Assembly (NCBI RefSeq): GCF_011386835.1
Contig: NC_088800.1
Coordinates: 53,969,439 to 54,033,438, forward strand
DNA length: 64,000 bases
Direction of reading: 5' to 3'
Source of the DNA: Chrysemys picta bellii
Lineage: Eukaryota > Chordata > Testudines > Emydidae
Notes under the pieces: model-generated
Told to the model about the DNA's origin: nothing
What the model saw: only the letters and a program-made list of their open reading frames with translations
The model's database searches: none
Position numbers and translations under genes: made by a program
Shown here: positions 30,301 through 40,141 of the stretch, in pieces
Layout of the letters: each line of letters begins with the position of its first letter
How positions within the stretch are numbered: the stretch's first letter is position 1

Positions 30301-31846
30301 ACGGTTGGCTTGTTTCCTTTGGCAGAACTACGATCACTTATTCAAGGTGAATGACAAGTCAGTGGGGGGATCGTTTTACCTGCAGTCTAAGGTAAGCAGG
30401 GAGTTGGATGGGTCTGGGCATCCGTCCTGCTCTGTGCCAGGCTATTGGGCTGGCCTCGCAGGTTCAGGAGCCGGCTGGCTGTCTTGGGAGCTGGCACTTG
30501 GGGCTGGAGGCGCTAAGGCTGTCATCGCTGTTTGTGGCGCTCTAATTACCCCTCTGAGCAGAAGCAGATCTTTTCCGGGGTCTTTGCCAGGGTGAACGTC
30601 CTGCTGGCAGTGCCCTCTGGGTGTTTCCATCCCCACACCCGCCCACATGCCCCCACACCTCTCTGGGCCCCTGTCACACGGGCTGGACCCTGGGTGTTTC
30701 CGATGGCAGCATGTTGGACCCTGAGAAAGGCTGAGTTCCCTGGGGTCTGGCACAGCGTCCGTTTGCCATCCTGTGCTCTCCGGGGCATGTGGATGGAGGG
30801 GGCAAACTGCCCTGGGCTGCAGCGTCTTTCTCAGGCCCCTCTGCTGCTGCATGGTGGGGCCTGGCCTGGAGCCACTATCAGCAGCCCCCTCATGCCAGTC
30901 ACCAGTGTTCCCTCTAATGTTTTACATCCATGTGCGGAATGAATTTTGTTATGTGCATCAATATGGAGATGTGTGACACCTCACCTTCGTATTGGTGCAC
31001 ATAACAAAATTCATGTGGTGGGGGTGGGGCCGAGGGGTTCAGAGTGTGTGAGGGGACTCACGGCTGGGGAAGAGAGTTGCAGTGTGTGGGGTGAGGGCTC
31101 TGGTTGGGGGTGCAGGCTCTGGGGTGGGGTTGGGGATGAGGGGTTTGGGGTGTGGGAGGGGGCTCAGGGCTGGGGCAGAGGCAGAAGGTTGGGGTGCGGG
31201 GGGGGTGGGCTCTGGGGTGGGGTCAGGGATGATGGGTTTGGGGTGCAGGCTTCCCTGGGGCTGCGGTGGGGAGAGATGACTCCCCCCAGCCCTCTCTCGC
31301 TGCAGCAGCTTGGTGCTAGGGGAGAGGCATCTTTCCCCAGCCGCAGCAGCTCTGGCGGGGCTGGGCTGGGCTGGGCTGAGGGAGGGGCTCCTCCCCAGGC
31401 CAAGGCAGGTCCACACTGGGGCCGGGCTAAGGGAGAGGTTCCTCTCTCCCAGCCGAGGCAGATCTGTGCTGGGGCTGGGCCAAGGGAGGGGCTCCCCTCC
31501 CCCGGCCGCAACACGTCCGTGCTGGGGCCAGCCGGGAGGGGCGCCTCTCCTCGCCTGAGCCCCTGCGCAGGGCTTAATAGGCAGCTGCGCAGCTTAGAGG
31601 GAACTTAGCCAGTCATGCTGTTGGTTTCTGCTGCCTCCTCCTGGCTGCCTGGTGAAGTGCAGCCATGTCCCTTGGCTATCCTGGGCCTGAGGCCCGGCCC
31701 GGGTATGGCGGACTGGGTGGTAGGTGAGACTCATTGGAGACACTGTCCCGCAGGTGGTGAGAGCCAAGGAGCGGCTGGACGAAGAGCTCCGAATCGAGGC
31801 CCAGAGACAGAGTGAAAGAGAACAGGGGCAGAAGCCAGAGACGTAA
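27370..31846 (+). CDS. PAM16: PAM16 / Magmas, mitochondrial import motor subunit, 127 aa
   Basis: Joined exons: 27370-27372, 28770-28854, 29613-29749, 30326-30391, 31754-31846; all GT-AG and in frame. The product starts [20 protein letters not shown], contains [20 protein letters not shown] and [20 protein letters not shown], and ends KPET. This matches PAM16, the degenerate J-like protein of the mitochondrial inner membrane that pairs with PAM18 (DNAJC19) and restrains stimulation of mtHsp70 in the TIM23 import motor. The HPD motif of true J proteins is absent, as expected. The hydrophobic N-terminus serves for targeting or membrane association. Length agrees with the 125 aa of the human protein. 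The region between the first helix and the J-like part ([19 protein letters not shown]) is the variable linker. Confidence 0.97.
28770..28854 (+). CDS. PAM16: PAM16 exon 2
   Basis: Encodes [20 protein letters not shown], then RALRQEFA plus one base. It begins in phase 0, which is what permits splicing from CORO7 exon r. Confidence 0.97.
29613..29749 (+). CDS. PAM16: PAM16 exon 3
   Basis: Encodes the variable linker and then [20 protein letters not shown], ending EEIQK. Ends in phase 0. Confidence 0.97.
30326..30391 (+). CDS. PAM16: PAM16 exon 4, J-like loop
   Basis: Encodes [20 protein letters not shown] plus SK. The VNDKS loop occupies the position where true J proteins have HPD. Confidence 0.97.
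30903..31608. mobile_element. hAT-type element in the last PAM16 intron, 706 bp
   Basis: Starts CAGTGTTCCCTCTAA and ends TTAGAGGGAACTTAG, an inverted pair with a decayed right tip. Flanks CCAGTCAC (30895-30902) and CCAGTCAT (31609-31616) match in 7 of 8 bases. A 23-bp-class palindrome around CATAACAAAATTCATG lies near the left end. The interior has a dense G-rich tract at about 31080-31250. Confidence 0.75.
31754..31846 (+). CDS. PAM16: PAM16 exon 5 with stop
   Basis: Encodes [20 protein letters not shown] and [10 protein letters not shown], then TAA: the charged C-terminal helix of PAM16. Confidence 0.97.
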   Translation: MVRAKERLDEELRIEAQRQSEREQGQKPET

Positions 31847-31892
31847 CTACCCTCCATGCCCTCTTCTCAGCCCCTCTAAATTATAGCCAGCC

Positions 31893-31898
31893 AATAAA
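31893..31898 (+). terminator. PAM16: PAM16 polyadenylation signal
   Basis: AATAAA 47 bp after the stop, followed by a GT-rich stretch (TGTGTGGTTTGG). Gives a very short 3' UTR. Confidence 0.88.
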
Positions 31899-32195
31899 TC
31901 CCCTCTCTGCAGCTTCCTCTGTGTGGTTTGGATTCAGGAGATTCCGTGGGAGAGATGGGGGGGTCATGGCCTGGCCCATTGCTTGCGGGCAGCTGTATCC
32001 ACTACCGAATGGCCAGGGGCCTCCCATAATGCACTAGGACAAGTGGGCGGTGAGGTAGATGGAGGAGGAGCATTCCTTCCTGGACCATTCTCCCTGAAAC
32101 ATGGCGTCCAATTGCCCCCACCCACTGCAGAGCCAGAAATGCCTGGTGCTACATGCAGCCAGTTGGCTGCCCCCTGGGAGCCCCGTGCTTTAGAA

Positions 32196-32824
32196 CAGGG
32201 GTGAGCAAACTACAGCCCGCGGGCCGCGTCCAACCCATCAGACCTTTTAATCTGGTGCTTGAGTTCCTGCCAGGGAGCAGGGCCAAGGGCTTGCTCCGCT
32301 CCGTGTTGCTCCCAAAAGCAGCAGCATGTCCTCCATCTCCTACACGTAGGGGCAGCCAGGGTGCTCCACACGCCACCCCCGCCCCAAGCACTGGCTCTGC
32401 AGCTCCCATTGGCTGGGAACCCAGAGCCGGCGCTGCATCTCTGCGTAGGAGCCGGAGGGGGGACATGCCGTTGGTTCCGGGAACTATTTGAAGTAAGCGC
32501 CGTCAGGACCCTGCACCCCTGACCTCCTCCCACGCCCCAGCCCTATGCCCCAGCCCTGATCCCCCTCCCACCCTCCAAACCCCTCAGTCCTAGCCCAGAG
32601 CACCCTCCTGTACTCCAAATCCCTCATCCCCAGCCCCACCACAGAGCCTGCACCCCTGCCCCAGCCTGCAGCTCCCTGCACCCTGAAGCCCTCATTTCTG
32701 GCCCCACCCCAGAGTCCTCACCCCCTCCTGCACCCCAACCCCCAATTTTGTGAGCATTCATGGCCCACCATACAATTTCCATAACCATATGTGGCCCTTG
32801 GGCCAAAAAGTTTGCCCACCCCTG
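32196..32824. mobile_element. hAT-type element, 629 bp
   Basis: Left end CAGGGGTGAGCAAACTACAG, right end AAGTTTGCCCACCCCTG, an inverted pair. Flanks CTTTAGAA (32188-32195) and CTCTAGAA (32825-32832) differ at one base. The interior is a C-rich degenerate tandem array. It has no coding capacity. Confidence 0.85.
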
Positions 32825-32832
32825 CTCTAGAA

Positions 32833-34034
32833 ACAGGGTTTCCGTGTGCCCCTGACTCAGTGTGATGGGGGCTAGACGCTTTCCACTGCACCCACCATCG
32901 CAGGGACGTATCTGCCCTTCCACTCCCTGGCCAGGTCCTTCAGCGGCCTCAGGACGGTGTCTGCTGGGGAGGAAGACTCAGACAACATGGGCGGAGAACT
33001 GGTAGGACGTGGGGAAGCTGCCGTGCGAGGAGACCCGCTGCTGGGCCCCCGGGAGTCAGTGTGAGCCCACCCTACCTGACTGGACCCCTGTACACCCAGC
33101 TCTCCCTGGGGGCGAGGGCAGCCTAAAGAGCACAGCAGTTTAGCGGGGCAAGGAGACAGTAACCAGGGTGCAGGGCCGCCGGTTTCACCTGGGGGCTGCA
33201 GTGACGCATTTTCTGCTCAGCTATTTGGAAAGCCCCAGCTGCCTGTCTCAGCCACTCCTGTCCAGCCATGGAGGCCAGGCGCAGATGGGCTCTTGGGACC
33301 AGACTGAGCCCAGGGGGCTCAGGAACCAAATCTCGCCAGGCACCATTTCTGAGAGCGTTTTGCCAAACTAGAGTGCAGCAAATGGCCCCTCTGTGGCTCC
33401 TTCCCCAGGAGCCAGGGGAACAGCTGAGCCCAGGAGCTATAACCACCCTGCTGCTGGCCTGTCACCACCACAGGAAAACCTGGGCCCCGTCAGACTGGGG
33501 AGAGCAGCGGCCCGCAAGGCTTCTGGGGGCTCCCCCATAAACTCCAGGCTTCAGCTGCCCTGAGATGCTTGGAGCATTTCCTGGGATGCAGCGTTGTTCC
33601 ACAAACCCCTCCATCAAGGTGAGCTCTGGCCACCACTGATCACAACAGCTGTCAGACCTGTGCTCCCGCCACTCCTGATCATCGTAACTACCAGGCCACC
33701 CGGGGGGTGGCAAGCGGCATGTTCCCAAAGCGGCGCAATCCTGCAGCTCTTGGGGGGATGGCAACCCCCACCCCGTGGGGGGTTAGCTTTACCAAGTCCT
33801 GAGATCCCTGTGCCAGGGGAACAGACCAGAGGGAATAACCCTGCCTGAGCCCAGCTGGCATAGTAGATTGTTTCCATTTCCTAAGGGCCATCGGTACCAC
33901 AATGACACACACGCACAGCCTTTGTGGCACTGCCCTCTGTGCTGCTTGGCCCCCTGGCCCTGCGGGGCGGGCTCTGAGATTCCCTCACTCGCCTGATTGC
34001 TCTGGGCTGGCTGCACAGGGAGGTGGACACTCTT
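32833..34034. other. PAM16-GLIS2 intergenic DNA
   Basis: No gene or clear repeat recognised before the CR1 copy. Confidence 0.45.
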
Positions 34035-34637
34035 GAGAACATTGAGGTTCATCCCAAACCCTTACACGAAGGTTTCTAACCATCAGAGGAGTGAAGTTCT
34101 GGAACAGTCTTCCAAGGGGAGCAGTGAGGGCAAAAGATATATCTGGCTTCAAGACTGAGCTTGAGAAGTTTATGGAGGGGATGGTATGATGGGATAGCCT
34201 ACTTTTGGCAATTAATTGATCTTTGACTATTAGCGGTAAATATGCCCAATGGCCTGTGATGCGACACTAGATAGGGTGGGATCTGAGTTACTACAGAGAA
34301 TTCTTTCCTGGGTGTCTGGCTGGTGAGTCTTGCCCACATGCTCAGGGTTTAGCTGATCGCCATATTTGGGGTCGGGAAGGAATTTTCCTCCAGGGCAGAT
34401 TGGCAGAGGCCCTGGGGGCTTTTCGCCTTCCTCTGCAGAGTGGGGCATGGGTCACTTGCTGGAGGATTCTCTGTACCTTGAAGTCTTTAAACCACGATTT
34501 GAGGACTTCAGTGGCTCAGACGTAGGTTAGGGGTTTGTTGTGGGAGTGGATGGGTGAGATTCTGCGGCCTGCGTTGTGCAGGAGGTCAGACTAGATGATC
34601 ATGTTGGTCCCTTCTGACCTTAAAATCTATGATTCTA
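34035..34637 (+). mobile_element. CR1 LINE, 3' end
   Basis: Ends with the CR1 hallmark GACTAGATGATCATGTTGGT, then CCCTTCTGACC and ATCTATGATTCTA. The upstream part is the typical CR1 3' region (TTTCTAACCATCAGAGGAG, GAAGGAATTTTCCTCC). It is 5'-truncated and non-coding here. Confidence 0.92.
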
Positions 34638-35142
34638 AGCCTGATCTGGCTGCCTCCTTGGGGCCCCTTCTGGCCCATGGAGGAAGACGTTGGTACCAGA
34701 GGGCTCAGTGGCTCCCAAACTGGGGCTTGCAGCATCCTGGCTCCCCCTCTCTGTTTCGGTAGCATCTGCGGGCCTTGTTGCGCTGGGCACTAGCCAGACC
34801 TGGGAGGAGGCAGGAGCATGTGGACCAGCTAGGCACCGAGGGAGAAGGGAAATGGGTGGCCACTTGTCCAAGATCTCCTGGCAGCTCCGGGCTCAAACCC
34901 AACTCTTCCCGTCCCCACACCAGAACCCTGCCCGCTGCCTCTCATTGCCAACAACTCCTGTGCACCCCCCCCCCACCCGTTCCCAGCACAGGCAGTGCCC
35001 GTCGCTGACACCTAAGGGTGCAGGTGCCAGTGGGAGGCTGAGATGTGCTCACAGGGGTGGTGTCCCTAGGCGGCGCTGAGCAGGGTGGAGCCCCCGAAAA
35101 GCAATCACAGGCTGACACAGCCAGGGCAACTTGTCAATTCAC

Positions 35143-35148
35143 TTTATT
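35143..35148 (-). terminator. GLIS2: GLIS2 polyadenylation signal
   Basis: Minus-strand AATAAA in CAATAAAGTGAATTGACA, followed by GT-rich sequence (TGTGTC, TGTGATTG). It faces the PAM16 signal, so the two genes end about 3.2 kb apart. Confidence 0.7.
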
Positions 35149-36411
35149 GTTTTCTTAATAAACTTCCTCTCCTCTGGAGGCCGAGAGGGGCAGTCGTGAG
35201 CATCTCGCTTTGTTTCTTTAGTTAAACGCTATGCTAACAGCAATGGAGCTGAGAGGAGAAAGAACGTACACTACCAGAGAAAGGCACTTAGAGACGGGTA
35301 AAATACCGAGAGCCTGGAATGTGCGACGACGACCGAAAAACAAAACGTATACCGGCCCTGGCAGGCCTAGTCTATCACAAAGCACATGCTGTGCTACTGT
35401 TAACCCTTTGAGTGGCATGCTGCTCGCCCGGCCTGGGGTGAGGGGGCAGGGATCTCTCGGCAGCCCCGGAGCTGGTAGGCGTGATGCTCGCCCACAGCAA
35501 CAGGTTCCCCCCAAGCGTTGGCTCTGGGGGGCTGGCTCCCTGCCAGCCAGGCTGCAGTGCTATAACAGCCAGACCCTGAGGGCTCCTCCCTCCCTCCAGC
35601 AGCTGCAATGGAGCTTTTGAGGTGGAGGATGTGGCCAGTGAGGGGGTCTAGAGCCTGGCTAGGGGGATCTCCTGGTTGGAGGGTGGCAGCAGAGCAGGGG
35701 TCCTGCTGAGGGCAGGGGAGAGGTACGCAGGACCCCCTTGTGTACCAGGAGGAGCAGAAAAGACAGCGAGACCCCTCCTGCAAGGGAGGGATAGTCCGGG
35801 TGGGCCCCTTGGGGCGAGCACTGAGCAATCCCTCTGCAGGGGAGGGAGTGTCCGACGGGCAAGCGTGGGGAGGGGGAGAGGCCAGGAGACCTGGGCACAA
35901 GCGGTGGCTGCTTGGAGATGCCCTGTCCTCAGGAAGTGCCTGGGCCTGCTCCTGCGGGCACAGCCATGCCATGCCCAGGCCTAGCTGTGCTCAAGGAGCT
36001 TGGCTCTGGAGCAACCACTCAAAGTGCTAAATCAGTCTAAAGAGTTTATGTAGCTTATATGTCCATAGGCCAGCCTGGCTGGCCCTGGAGTGTCTAGAAT
36101 AGCTTACGGTACATACTGCGCGGGGCCATCTGGCCAGCACCAGCTGAAGAGACAGGCTGAGCCCACGGGCATCACCCACAATGGCTCAGTGCAGCTCTGT
36201 GGTGCCAGCCAGCCAACATGCCTGCCCTCTTTGGCCACAGCTGAACCTCCAGACCTATGTTGTGCAGGGGCCAACCCTGCCCGGATCTGCTCCCTGCTGG
36301 GGGCAACCACACCAGGCCCTCACCAGGTTGGGAGGAGCCCGCTGGGCCGCATGGCATGAGCCCAATCTGCACATTGTTGTGACTCTATTCCTTATGGGCA
36401 GGTGTCTCCTG

Positions 36412-36477
36412 GAGACTACAGCTCCCAGTAGGCACTGCTCAGAAGGGGGTGGAGTGCCTGCTGGGAGCTGTAGTCTC
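36412..36477. repeat. 25-bp inverted repeat of ZNF143-like motifs
   Basis: Left arm contains GACTACAGCTCCCAGTAGGC; the right arm is its inverted copy with one base changed. The arms are separated by about 15 bp. ACTACAnnTCCCAG is the known ZNF143/THAP11-type promoter motif, here as an inverted pair within the GLIS2 3' UTR candidate. Confidence 0.75.
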
Positions 36478-38572
36478 AGGCCACAGCCTTGGCCACCCCA
36501 CATTTAATGCTGTAACTTAGGCTGGCTTGCTGCCCCTCACTCAGGGCAGAGCCCCAGCACCTCACCAGCCGCTCCCCACCCCCCCCGAGTGAGGGCTGTG
36601 ATGCCCCGTGGCTGGGAGGTGCAGACACATCAGGCCCCAGTGCTGTGGGGTAGCAGAGCCCTCCCACCAGCCTGCACCGTGGGCAGTGAGAGTGGCCCTG
36701 TGCTTTGTGTGTAATTAGCTTTCTAACCAGCAAGGTGCATGGGGGAGGGGGGGCAGGAGACCAGCTAGGGGGAGCTCATGCTCCCCAGCAACTGGCATGC
36801 ATAACCACAGTGCTCTGATGGGCCAGGCTCTGCCTCCTGCTGCTCCTCCCCTGGGCCGGGTGCCACAGGGGCATCCAGCTGTCACCCAATGCCGCTTGGT
36901 CTCAGCCTGGCACTGGGCCTGCTGCTCACCAGGCTGCCACGGGGCTGGCTGGGGTGTCTCCAACCAACCCCCTGGGGCAGGGACAGCAGGGGGGCACAGC
37001 TAGGCCCATCAAGGGAGCCAGAGAAGAACATGGGGCAGCTGGCTGAACCCAGCCCATGGGCATTACTGTGTGTGGGGGACAAGGCTAATTGGGTCCCTCC
37101 TACCTGCATATGCTGCAGCCCCTGGCTGAGGACAGGCCCAGGGGAGCTCTCAGGGCAACAGCCTGCCCAGGCCATGTGCCCACAGGCAGCCTGGCAGCCA
37201 CGCCTCAGGAAGATGGCGTGTGCCAGGGCAGGGCTAGACAGGGCTCTGGGCAGTGGGGCTGGGCTGGAGAAGGTTGCAGCTGCTGAGCCAGTCAGTGGGA
37301 GATGGGCAATGGGTCCGTGGGGTGATCTGCCCAAAGGGTGGAGGGAAAACCAGTTTGGGGAGCATCAGCAGCAGGCCTTGGGGGGGAGGAACAGCAGCGG
37401 GGGCTCAGCCCCAGGCCTGATGGGGCTCACCTTGGCAGCTAGCCAGAATGGGGGCTTGGCAGGTGCAGCACCAGGTTGTGGGTGGTGGCCCAAGGGCTCC
37501 CTGCAGTGCTGGGGGAGGGGGGGCCCTGCAGCAATCTGCCCACTCAGGGTGTTAACTGAAGTACTGCCCCTGGCACCCGCCTCCCAGCTGGGCTGGCCAG
37601 GACACTAGCAGGCCAGGGTTCACAGCTGGGGGGGACTCCCGCCCTGCGGCGCCGGCCAGCCACACACACTCGTGTTACATGCTAAGGTACTAACAGAGCT
37701 GAAGGCGATCTTGCCCCCGCCCTCCCCCCTCATTGGGGAAGGGGCATGGGAGCCGGTGAGCGGCATACTCAGCCAGTATGCGTTGTCGGGGGAGGGATCC
37801 AGAGGCAGGGCTCCCCACGGGACTGGGGGTCCGTCTGTCTGTCTCAGTCCAGTCAACCCAGGGCTGAAGGGCAATGGGGCTGCAGTCCAGAAGTTCATCG
37901 TGGTCTTGTCTTGCCGGCATCTCCGCCAGGCAAGCCCAGCTGCGGGTGAGTAGCTCTGCCTCCTCCGCTGGCCCGGGGACGGCTGGGTGCATTCGGGGCC
38001 CGGCTGATCTGCTCTTGGGGGTGGGGTGTCAGACTGGGCAGGGCGCCAGTTGGCTGATGGGAGCTCCGTCAGCTGGGGGGTGACGATGGGAACACCCCTG
38101 CTTCGGCGGCTCCTGGTGGTACCACATGGCTGGTCTGGCTGCTCCTGGGTCAGCGCTGGGTGGCAGGAAAACACCACTTGGCTCCAGGGGCGCTGGCTGT
38201 GCTGCAGGCCGGGCTGGTGCAGGCACTGGGAGGTGGGTGATGGAAGAGGGCCAGTGGCAGGTGTTGGGGTGAGCGAGGTGCTAGAGCCCCTCGAGTGGGG
38301 GCTCCTGGAAACGAGCCAGCGTCCCACGGTGTGCGGGAACCGGAGCTGGAGTGGAGGGAGCCTGCCAGACCAATGCCATGGCAATACCAATCCTAGGGTG
38401 GGGGGCTTACTCTGAGCCAGAGAGGAAGGTGCCCAGGGCTGCCAGTGCCAAGGGGGCAGCTCTGCTGCAGGGGCCAGGGGCCACGGCCCCCAGAAGCTGC
38501 AGGCTGGGGGGGTGTCAATGGGCCATTCCTCTGGGATCGCTCACACCCACCCAGCTACTGGGCTGCACACAG

Positions 38573-38589
38573 CCAGCAGAGGGCGCTAG
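38573..38589 (+). promoter_or_regulatory. CTCF-like core
   Basis: CCAGCAGAGGGCGCTAG fits the CTCF core very well. Confidence 0.5.
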
Positions 38590-39022
38590 TACATGAGCAC
38601 CTGGCACTGACTGGGGGTGGGCACGGGGCTGGGTGTTGGGACCTCAATGCAGGTGGCTGCGTGGCTCAGGCCTCAGGCAGGGGGCGCCTGGTCAGCACCA
38701 GGGACAAGGGCCCGACGCGGGACATGTCAGAGTGGGGGGTGAGATAAATAAATAGCGGCGCCTCCCACTGCCTTAGGCCTGGGGCAGGCAGCCCCCAGGG
38801 AGAGACGGGGCGATGGCACACCAGGCTGGCCCCCTAGGGCCCTGATCCAGCTCCACGCCCCATTGCTCCCAGTGCCATGGCCTGGCTCGGGTCCCTCCGC
38901 AATCGTCCCTCTCTGGCGCCCGCTCTGCTGCCACAACCGACCCTGGTGCCCCAGCCCGGCGCCTGCCAGAGCCATGAGCCTGCTCCTGCTGTGTCCTGTG
39001 CCAGCGTTAGCACCCTGGAGAG

Positions 39023-39038
39023 CCAGCAGGAGGCGCCA
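39023..39038 (+). promoter_or_regulatory. CTCF-like core
   Basis: CCAGCAGGAGGCGCCA on the + strand, same orientation as the site at 38573. Confidence 0.4.
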
Positions 39039-39332
39039 GGGTGCGGCTGACTCAGGGAGGGGGCAGTTAGCTGTCTCAGGGGGTCCCACGAAGAGGCCTC
39101 TGGAGTGGCCTGCGTGGGCCGGTGGTGCGGGCCGGCCGCGGGGCTGGGATGGGGATTATTGCTATTCTCAGAAGAGTCAAACTCTTCTTTCGTGAAGGGT
39201 CCAAGCGAGACCCAAGCGGCAGTCTCAGGGGAAGGGGGCAGGAGGTCCGGCTCCCCCCCACCCCGCTGGCGGATTCACCCATCAAGACTCGGGCCAAGGT
39301 GGTGCCTTGTCTTGCATCTGGGCTTCGTTCAC

Positions 39333-40141
39333 TCAGTTCACCACGGCTGGCTTCAGCAAGACGGAGCCAGGGGGGATCACCACCCAGCCGGGCGGCAGGG
39401 CCTCGGGGCTGCCCATAGAGCTCACGCTGGTGGACAGGTCCAGCACTGCGCCGGGCAGCAGCGGCAGGCTCTCCGGAGCACGCCTGAGCCGGGCCCGCTC
39501 AGTCCTGTCACACGAGTCTTTGCGGCTCTCGAGCCCCTGAGCTTTGCTCGCTTTGGCCACCCTGGTGTCGCCCGTCTGGCACTTCTCCACGTCCGTCTTG
39601 CCAGCAAGCAGGGACACCACTGGCAGCCCCAGCCCGCTAGCCCCAAAGGGAGATGCCAGCAAGGGGCTCTTGGCCAAGTTGAGTGGCGCCCCATTGAGGG
39701 ACAGCACGGGGCTGGGCAGCCCCGACAGCGCAGCAGAGCCCACGGCACCACAGGCCAGGGTGCTGAGGTCCAGGGGACCCGGGGCCAGGGGGATGGGCAG
39801 AGAGGCGCCCAGGCCGGGCAGCGCGTGCCCGCCAAAGAGGGCGGCCGGGTTGGGGATGATGAGTTGCGCCCCGTTGACGTAAGGCACTTCCGCCGAGGCG
39901 ACGGGGGTCTTGGGAGGCTGCTGGAGTTTGAGCAGCTCCTGCTGCTCGTGGGACACAAAGTGGCCATGGGCCTTGATGTGCTTCCGCAGTGAGCTGGGGT
40001 CCGTGTAGCGCTTGTGGCAGCCGGGCATCTTGCAGTAGTAGGGCTTGTCCACGTAGTGGGTGCGCGTGTGCTTGAAGCGGTCGCTGGAGTTGGAGTAGCG
40101 CTTGCTGCAGCCCTCGTAGGGGCACATGTAGGGTTTCTCGC
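39333..40141 (-). CDS. GLIS2: GLIS2 last exon: fingers 4-5 and C-terminal region
   Basis: Begins with two bases of a split Gly, then [20 protein letters not shown]. It carries fingers 4 and 5, then [12 protein letters not shown], a long Pro/Leu/Ala-rich region with [10 protein letters not shown], and ends [16 protein letters not shown]. Confidence 0.97.

Larger units (their letters stand above)
35125..39332 (-). other. GLIS2: probable GLIS2 3' UTR
   Basis: Runs from the GLIS2 stop to an AATAAA on the minus strand. It contains no coding sequence. The last 250 bases are AT-richer and read like a conserved UTR end. An ATTAAA at 36508-36503 could give a shorter form. Confidence 0.6.

Noticed and set aside
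37620..38390. 256-codon minus-strand frame
   Set aside because: Lies in the GLIS2 3' UTR candidate; no homology recognised and no coding-like pattern.
39105..39992. 295-codon + strand frame opposite GLIS2
   Set aside because: Complement of the GLIS2 last exon; no recognisable protein features.
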